A DNA stretch of 64,000 nucleotides. It comes from Neoroseomonas lacus. GTDB taxonomy: Bacteria; Pseudomonadota; Alphaproteobacteria; Acetobacterales; Acetobacteraceae. Made by a program: the position numbers and the translations under genes. Below, piece by piece: positions 60,421 through 64,000 of this stretch. The DNA lies in NCBI RefSeq assembly GCF_014644535.1, contig NZ_BMKW01000010.1, positions 91,664 to 155,663 of the forward strand, written 5' to 3'. The number at the start of each line of letters is the position of its first letter. Positions within the stretch are counted from its first letter, which is position 1. The notes below the pieces were generated by a model that was not told the origin of the DNA, ran no database searches, and saw nothing but the letters and a program-made list of their open reading frames with translations.

Positions 60421-61121
60421 GCTGCCTGCTTCCCCGCCGCGCCGGCGCGCAGCCGGTCGATCACATGGTCCGTGGTCATGACATCCCCGAAGATGTTCCA
60501 GAAGGAGGCGAGCGACGCATTGTGCTCCGCATCGCTGTTCGCCGCGTTGCAATCGGCCACCATGACGGTGCGGAAGTCGAGCATCATGGCGTCGCGCGCG
60601 CTGCTTTCGCAGCACACATTGGTCACGGTGCCGCCGATCAGCACCGTGTCGAAGCCGCGCGCGCGCAGGCGTTGCGGCAGGTCCGAGGAACCCTGGATGA
60701 AGGCGCTGAAGCGACGCTTGAGCACCTTTTCATCCTCCGCCCGAACGTCCAGCGCCGGCCACAGGGCGTGACCCGGCGTGCCTTCCATCATGGCGGCGTT
60801 GCGCCGCGCGCGGGCGGCTGGCGTGACCATGCGCTGCATCACCGTCCATTCCGTCTCGCAGGCCTCGTCGTGGGTGTTCTGGATCCAGAACACGCCGCCG
60901 CCGGTTTCGCGCACCGCAGCGGCCAGGCGATTGACGGCGGGGACGATGCGTTCGGCCATCGGGCAGCAGGCATGGCTGATAGCGGGGTCCATGAAGCCGA
61001 TCTGCATGTCGATCACGACGAAGGCGGTGCGGCGCGGGTCCAGCTCCTCGAAGGGGTGGGCGCGGCCGCAACGGGCCTCGACCCGCGCGACGATCTCGGG
61101 CGGGATGGCAAGCGGATGCAT
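60417..61121 (-). CDS. Isochorismatase family cysteine hydrolase
   Basis: A 234-residue cysteine hydrolase: Asp38 (FVVIDMQIGF), Lys135 (VLKRRFSAF) and Cys170 (GTVTNVCCESSARDA) form the triad. It is related to ureidoacrylate/N-carbamoyl amidohydrolases (RutB-like). It is translationally coupled to the asparaginase-like gene, which suggests successive amide hydrolysis in one pathway. Confidence 0.9.
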   Translation of the reverse strand: MHPLAIPPEIVARVEARCGRAHPFEELDPRRTAFVVIDMQIGFMDPAISHACCPMAERIVPAVNRLAAAVRETGGGVFWIQNTHDEACETEWTVMQRMVTPAARARRNAAMMEGTPGHALWPALDVRAEDEKVLKRRFSAFIQGSSDLPQRLRARGFDTVLIGGTVTNVCCESSARDAMMLDFRTVMVADCNAANSDAEHNASLASFWNIFGDVMTTDHVIDRLRAGAAGKQAA

Positions 61122-61237
61122 GCGGGCGGTCTCCTCGGGGCAGACAGAGGGCCGGCGACGATTGGGGTTTCCGGGCCGCAGGCTATCGGCGCCGCCGTGG
61201 CGCGGCAACCGGGCGCGCGGAAGGCCCGCAGGCGAAC

Positions 61238-61286
61238 AGCACGAAGGCGAGCCCGGCAGGTGCCGGCCGCCCGTCATCTGAGCGAC
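61238..61286. repeat. 48-bp dispersed repeat, copy 2 (divergent)
   Basis: GAAGGCGAGCCCGGCAGG, TGCCGGCCGCCCGTCATC, TGAGCGAC: the least conserved of the three copies. Confidence 0.65.
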
Positions 61287-61296
61287 ACCACAAAAC

Positions 61297-61336
61297 CGGA
61301 TCGCGGCCCCGCAGCGATCCGCGAGCGCACGGCGCG
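61297..61336. repeat. 40-bp hairpin repeat, second copy
   Basis: CGGATCGCGGCCCCGCAGCG, ATCCGCGAGCGCACGGCGCG; its reverse complement differs from 29558-29597 at three positions by hand alignment. Hairpin stem GGATCGC / GCGATCC. Confidence 0.75.
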
Positions 61337-61379
61337 AAGGCAAGGCCGGCGGATGCCGGCCGCCCGCCGGTTGAGGGAC
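61332..61379. repeat. 48-bp dispersed repeat, copy 3
   Basis: GCGCGAAGGCAAGGCCGGC, GGATGCCGGCCGCCCGCCG, GTTGAGGGAC: nearly the same as 47384-47431, in the same orientation. Confidence 0.8.
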
Positions 61380-61428
61380 GATAGAAGCAGCGTGGCTTGC
61401 GCGGCCACAAGCCACGCAAGCCACGCGT

Positions 61429-61857
61429 TCAGTCGCGCCGCTCGATCACCGCGGTCGTCAGGCGGGAGACGCAGGCGAGCCGGCCATCGGCACGGTGGAT
61501 CTCGGTCTGCCAGACCTGGGTGGTGCGCCCCAGATGCAACGGCCGGCAAATCGCGGTGACCACCTGGCCCACGGGGACGCCGGCGATATGATTGGCATTG
61601 ACCTCAAGCCCGACGGCGCGGCGGTCCTCGGGGAGGGTGAGCGTGCTGGCGATGCTGCCGATCGTCTCGGCCAGCACGACGGACGCGCCACCGTGCAAAA
61701 TACCAAAGGGCTGGGCATGACGCTCATCGACTGGCATTTCGGCGCGGATGAAGTCAGGACCGACCTCAAGGATACGGATGCCGAACAAGCCGGGCAGGCT
61801 GCCCTGGAAGCGCGCTTCCATCTCGGCCGGGTCGGCATTGCGACGCCATATGTTCAT
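61429..61857 (-). CDS. PaaI/EntH-like hotdog-fold thioesterase
   Basis: A 142-residue hotdog thioesterase. GILHGGASVVLAETIGSIAS is the catalytic helix region (Gly-Gly and Glu), followed by GLEVNANHIAGVPVGQVVTA and QVWQTEIHRADGRLACVSRL. It resembles EntH (YbdB), which proofreads loaded carrier proteins. Start at ATG 61857; a GTG 12 bases upstream is also open. It stands apart from the nearest carrier-protein gene (54 kb). Confidence 0.88.
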   Translation of the reverse strand: MNIWRRNADPAEMEARFQGSLPGLFGIRILEVGPDFIRAEMPVDERHAQPFGILHGGASVVLAETIGSIASTLTLPEDRRAVGLEVNANHIAGVPVGQVVTAICRPLHLGRTTQVWQTEIHRADGRLACVSRLTTAVIERRD

Positions 61858-62114
61858 CGAATCACACACTTTCGTCAGCTACGACGACAGAGTCTGGCTT
61901 GGAATGGCAACTCCCGCCAGGGCTGAACCTTCCGTGTTGACTTCGCGCCCTGCGAAAGGACTAAGGTTGTGGTAACGAAGATTGCGGGCGAAACGTCGTA
62001 TCGCCGCGCGCATCCCGCTCGAGAAGGGTGCCGTGGAACTTTTGGGCACAACGCCCATCCATGGTGGGTCAGATCGGGAGCCGGCATGCTTGGCCGGCAG
62101 GGAATGGTGGTGCC

Positions 62115-63422
62115 GTGCACGTAATTCTGGACGTGTCCCGGTTTCTCGCCTGTGGCCGCCGCCGGGCGCCATCGGGGATTGACCGAGTCGAGGCCGCTTA
62201 CGCGGCCAAGTGGCTGGCAGCGACGCCGGCCGACGTCACCTTCTGCGCGCGCGGACCCTGGGGCGGCTATGCCGCGGTGCCGCATTCGCTGGTCGCCGAC
62301 TTCGCCGCCGCGCTGACCACGGGCTGGGCCGGTGGCCCCGGCGCCGAGGTGGCGCGCCAATCCGCCCTGCGGCTTGGGCGCATCGCGCTGTTGCGGCTGG
62401 CCGTCTCGCGCGGGCGAGCCCGGCTGAACGGCGTCATGGCCCGCGAGCGACGCTGCCTGTTCCTGTTGGTCTCCCACCGCCTGATGGAAAAGCCTGAGCC
62501 GATCGCGGAACTGCGCGCGGCCGGCGCGGCCTTCATTCCGCTGGTGCACGACCTCATTCCAGCAACGCATCCGGAATATGCCCGTCCCGGCGTCGCCATG
62601 CAGCATCTGCGGCGGCTGGAGACGGTCGCCTCCCTGGCCGCTGGCATCATCGCCAATTCGGCGGCGACCGCCGCGGTGCTGCAGCCGCATCTGGTGCGCC
62701 AAGCCGACCCGCCGGATGTCGTCGTCGCCCCGCTCGGCATCGAGATGTCGGCACCCGCCACCGATGTGCCGGCGATGCCGGACGAGCCTTATTTCGTCTC
62801 GATCGGCACCATCGAACCGCGCAAGAACCACCTGCTGCTGCTGCATCTGTGGCGCGACTTCGCCGCCAAATGGGGCCCGGCCGCACCACGCCTCGTGCTG
62901 GTCGGCAGGCGGGGGTGGGAGAATGAGAATGTCCTCGACCTGCTGGAACGCTGCACCTTGCTCAAAGGCTTGGTGACCGAGGCCGGCTCGCTGCCTGACC
63001 CCGCTGTCGCGGCGCTGCTCGCCGGCAGCCGCGCTCTGCTGTTCCCTTCCTTCGCCGAGGGCTACGGCCTGCCGCTCGCCGAGGCGCTCGCCGCCGGCGC
63101 ACCGGCGATCTGTTCGGACCTGCCGGCGCTGCGCGAAGTGGGCGGCGACGTGCCGGAATATCTCGACCCGCTGGATGGCGCGGGATGGCGGCGTATGGTG
63201 CTCGACTATGCCGGGCCGGACAGCCGCTCGCGCGCGGCGCAGCTCACCCGGCTGCGCGGCTGGGTGGCGCCTGGCTGGGACGAGCATTTCGATGCGGTGG
63301 ACGGGATGCTCGCGCGCGTCGCCGCGCGCCATGCCGCGCTCGGTGCCGGTGCGTCCCGGCGGGCCGGCGCGTCCGCGCCCTCGGCCGAACCGCTTTCCGC
63401 CCATCCGGCGGCGCTGCGGTGA
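62115..63422 (+). CDS. Glycosyltransferase family 4 protein
   Basis: A 435-residue GT-B enzyme. The N-terminus HVILDVSRFL and the middle FIPLVHDLIPATHPEY, the donor-domain YFVSIGTIEPRKNH, VGRRGWENENV and FPSFAEGYGLPLAEALAAGA (Glu-x7-Glu retaining motif) define GT4. Start is GTG 62115, with AGGGA upstream; ATGs farther upstream lie in a Trp/Pro-rich stretch. Precedes the polyketide synthase gene in the same direction, so it may decorate or build the same product. Confidence 0.87.
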   Translation: MHVILDVSRFLACGRRRAPSGIDRVEAAYAAKWLAATPADVTFCARGPWGGYAAVPHSLVADFAAALTTGWAGGPGAEVARQSALRLGRIALLRLAVSRGRARLNGVMARERRCLFLLVSHRLMEKPEPIAELRAAGAAFIPLVHDLIPATHPEYARPGVAMQHLRRLETVASLAAGIIANSAATAAVLQPHLVRQADPPDVVVAPLGIEMSAPATDVPAMPDEPYFVSIGTIEPRKNHLLLLHLWRDFAAKWGPAAPRLVLVGRRGWENENVLDLLERCTLLKGLVTEAGSLPDPAVAALLAGSRALLFPSFAEGYGLPLAEALAAGAPAICSDLPALREVGGDVPEYLDPLDGAGWRRMVLDYAGPDSRSRAAQLTRLRGWVAPGWDEHFDAVDGMLARVAARHAALGAGASRRAGASAPSAEPLSAHPAALR

Positions 63423-63432
63423 CCACCCTGGC

Positions 63433-64000
63433 ATGGCGCAAGGCGTCGGGCCGGTCGTGCGGATGACCGCCCGCAACCGAGCGAAAACCAGCCGCGCCGC
63501 CCCCCCCTCCGGCGGCATCGCGATTATCGGCGCCGCTTGCCGCCTGCCCGGCGCGGCGGACCTCGAGGCGTTCTGGACGCTGCTCGCCGAAGGGCGCGAC
63601 GCCGTCACCACCGTGCCGGCCGAACGCTTCGACCAGGCGCGCTGGGGCCATCCGCGCAAATCAGAACCGGGGCGTGCCTATACCTTCGCCGCCGGCACCA
63701 TTGGCGATGCGGCGGGGTTCGACGCGCCCGCGTTCGGCCTTTCCCCGCGCGAGGCGGCCGAGATGGACCCGCAGCAGCGCCTGCTGCTGGAAGTCGCCGC
63801 CGAGGCCTTCGAGGATGCCGGCTGGCCGGCCGAGAGGCTGGCCGGGCGCAACATCGCCGTCTTCGCCGGCGGCTCCTCGACCGACTATGCGGAACTGCGG
63901 CTGGAGGACCCCTCGGCCGGCGACCGCTTCTTCATGACCGGCAATGCGCTGTCGATCCTCGCCAACCGGATCGGCAATGTCTTCGACCTGCGCGGCGCGG
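63433..64000 (+). CDS. Type I polyketide synthase, N-terminal part (runs off the window)
   Basis: The first about 189 residues of a beta-ketoacyl synthase domain: GIAIIGAACRLPGAADLEAF, FGLSPREAAEMDPQQRLLLE, EVAAEAFEDAGW. The MDPQQR motif marks PKS/polyunsaturated-fatty-acid type KS domains rather than FabF. The active-site Cys is beyond the end. Start at 63433 or the ATG at 63463 (TARNRAKTS). Eleven bases follow the glycosyltransferase stop. Confidence 0.9.
   Translation, partial: MAQGVGPVVRMTARNRAKTSRAAPPSGGIAIIGAACRLPGAADLEAFWTLLAEGRDAVTTVPAERFDQARWGHPRKSEPGRAYTFAAGTIGDAAGFDAPAFGLSPREAAEMDPQQRLLLEVAAEAFEDAGWPAERLAGRNIAVFAGGSSTDYAELRLEDPSAGDRFFMTGNALSILANRIGNVFDLRGA

Larger units (their letters stand above)
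61122..61428. other. 307-base intergenic region of repeats
   Basis: No gene is supported. It contains two copies of the 48-bp repeat (about 61238-61286 and 61332-61379, 94 bases apart) with the 40-bp hairpin repeat (61297-61336) between them. Confidence 0.7.

Overview
The window is GC-rich (Gs and Cs dominate third codon positions), densely coded DNA with many 4-base ATGA/GTGA gene overlaps. The gene content (an lptF-lptG-lptD-surA-rsmA run, cvpA-purF, a tetratricopeptide/bamB/der run, acpP-fabF-mltG, and three stand-alone tripartite-tricarboxylate 'Bug' receptors) points to an alphaproteobacterium, most likely Acetobacteraceae of the Roseomonas type. The family-level placement is inference from gene order and content; no rRNA or other phylogenetic marker was compared. 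I see no tRNA, rRNA, CRISPR array, transposase or phage gene.

Layout. 1-3.6 kb: the tail of a probable asparagine synthetase, radA, cvpA, purF. 3.7-8.4 kb: an SDR oxidoreductase, a lipoprotein on the other strand, then the envelope/ribosome run YfgM-like - bamB - der. 8.6-12.4 kb: an inserted-looking FkbM methyltransferase - sulfotransferase - GT61 cassette, probably for a surface glycan. 12.5-16.3 kb: a YdcF-like protein facing mltG, fabF and acpP. 16.9-24.7 kb: accessory transport and metabolism (Bug receptor, two half-size CHR transporters, a giant Ala/Pro-rich anchored protein coupled to a TAXI receptor, an FAD-linked hydroxyacid dehydrogenase). 24.8-32.1 kb: outer-membrane biogenesis operon, with a possible 23-residue leader ORF in front and a mobile-looking repeat where pdxA would often sit. 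32.1-37.6 kb: a predicted secreted or surface gluzincin-like metallopeptidase and a 1035-residue cyclase/AAA signalling protein. 37.7-42.4 kb: epoxide-hydrolase-like enzyme with divergent LysR, AEC transporter, gmk, a 37-residue membrane peptide, yicC. 42.4-53.7 kb: small-molecule catabolism genes (SDR, M20 peptidase, sulfotransferase, S49 peptidase, flavin monooxygenase, isochorismatase, DehI-like, Bug, maleate-isomerase-like, GNAT, CoA-binding, DUF2076, LysR). 53.6-55.9 kb: a decaying adenylation enzyme - acyl carrier protein - unknown protein cluster. 56-61.9 kb: Bug receptor and NAD-epimerase, HD hydrolase, asparaginase with isochorismatase, thioesterase. 62.1-64 kb: a glycosyltransferase and the start of a type I polyketide synthase that runs off the end.

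The non-coding DNA is unusually informative. Three copies of a paired palindromic (REP/BIME-like) element, two copies of a different about 130-bp terminal-inverted-repeat element, a 48-bp repeat in three copies, and a 40-bp hairpin repeat at two sites occupy most of the longer intergenic gaps. A 174-bp tandem duplication copied the 3' end of a monooxygenase gene. These repeats, the multiply disrupted adenylation/ACP cluster and the leader ORF before lptF are the most worthwhile leads; no obviously new defence or mobile system is visible.
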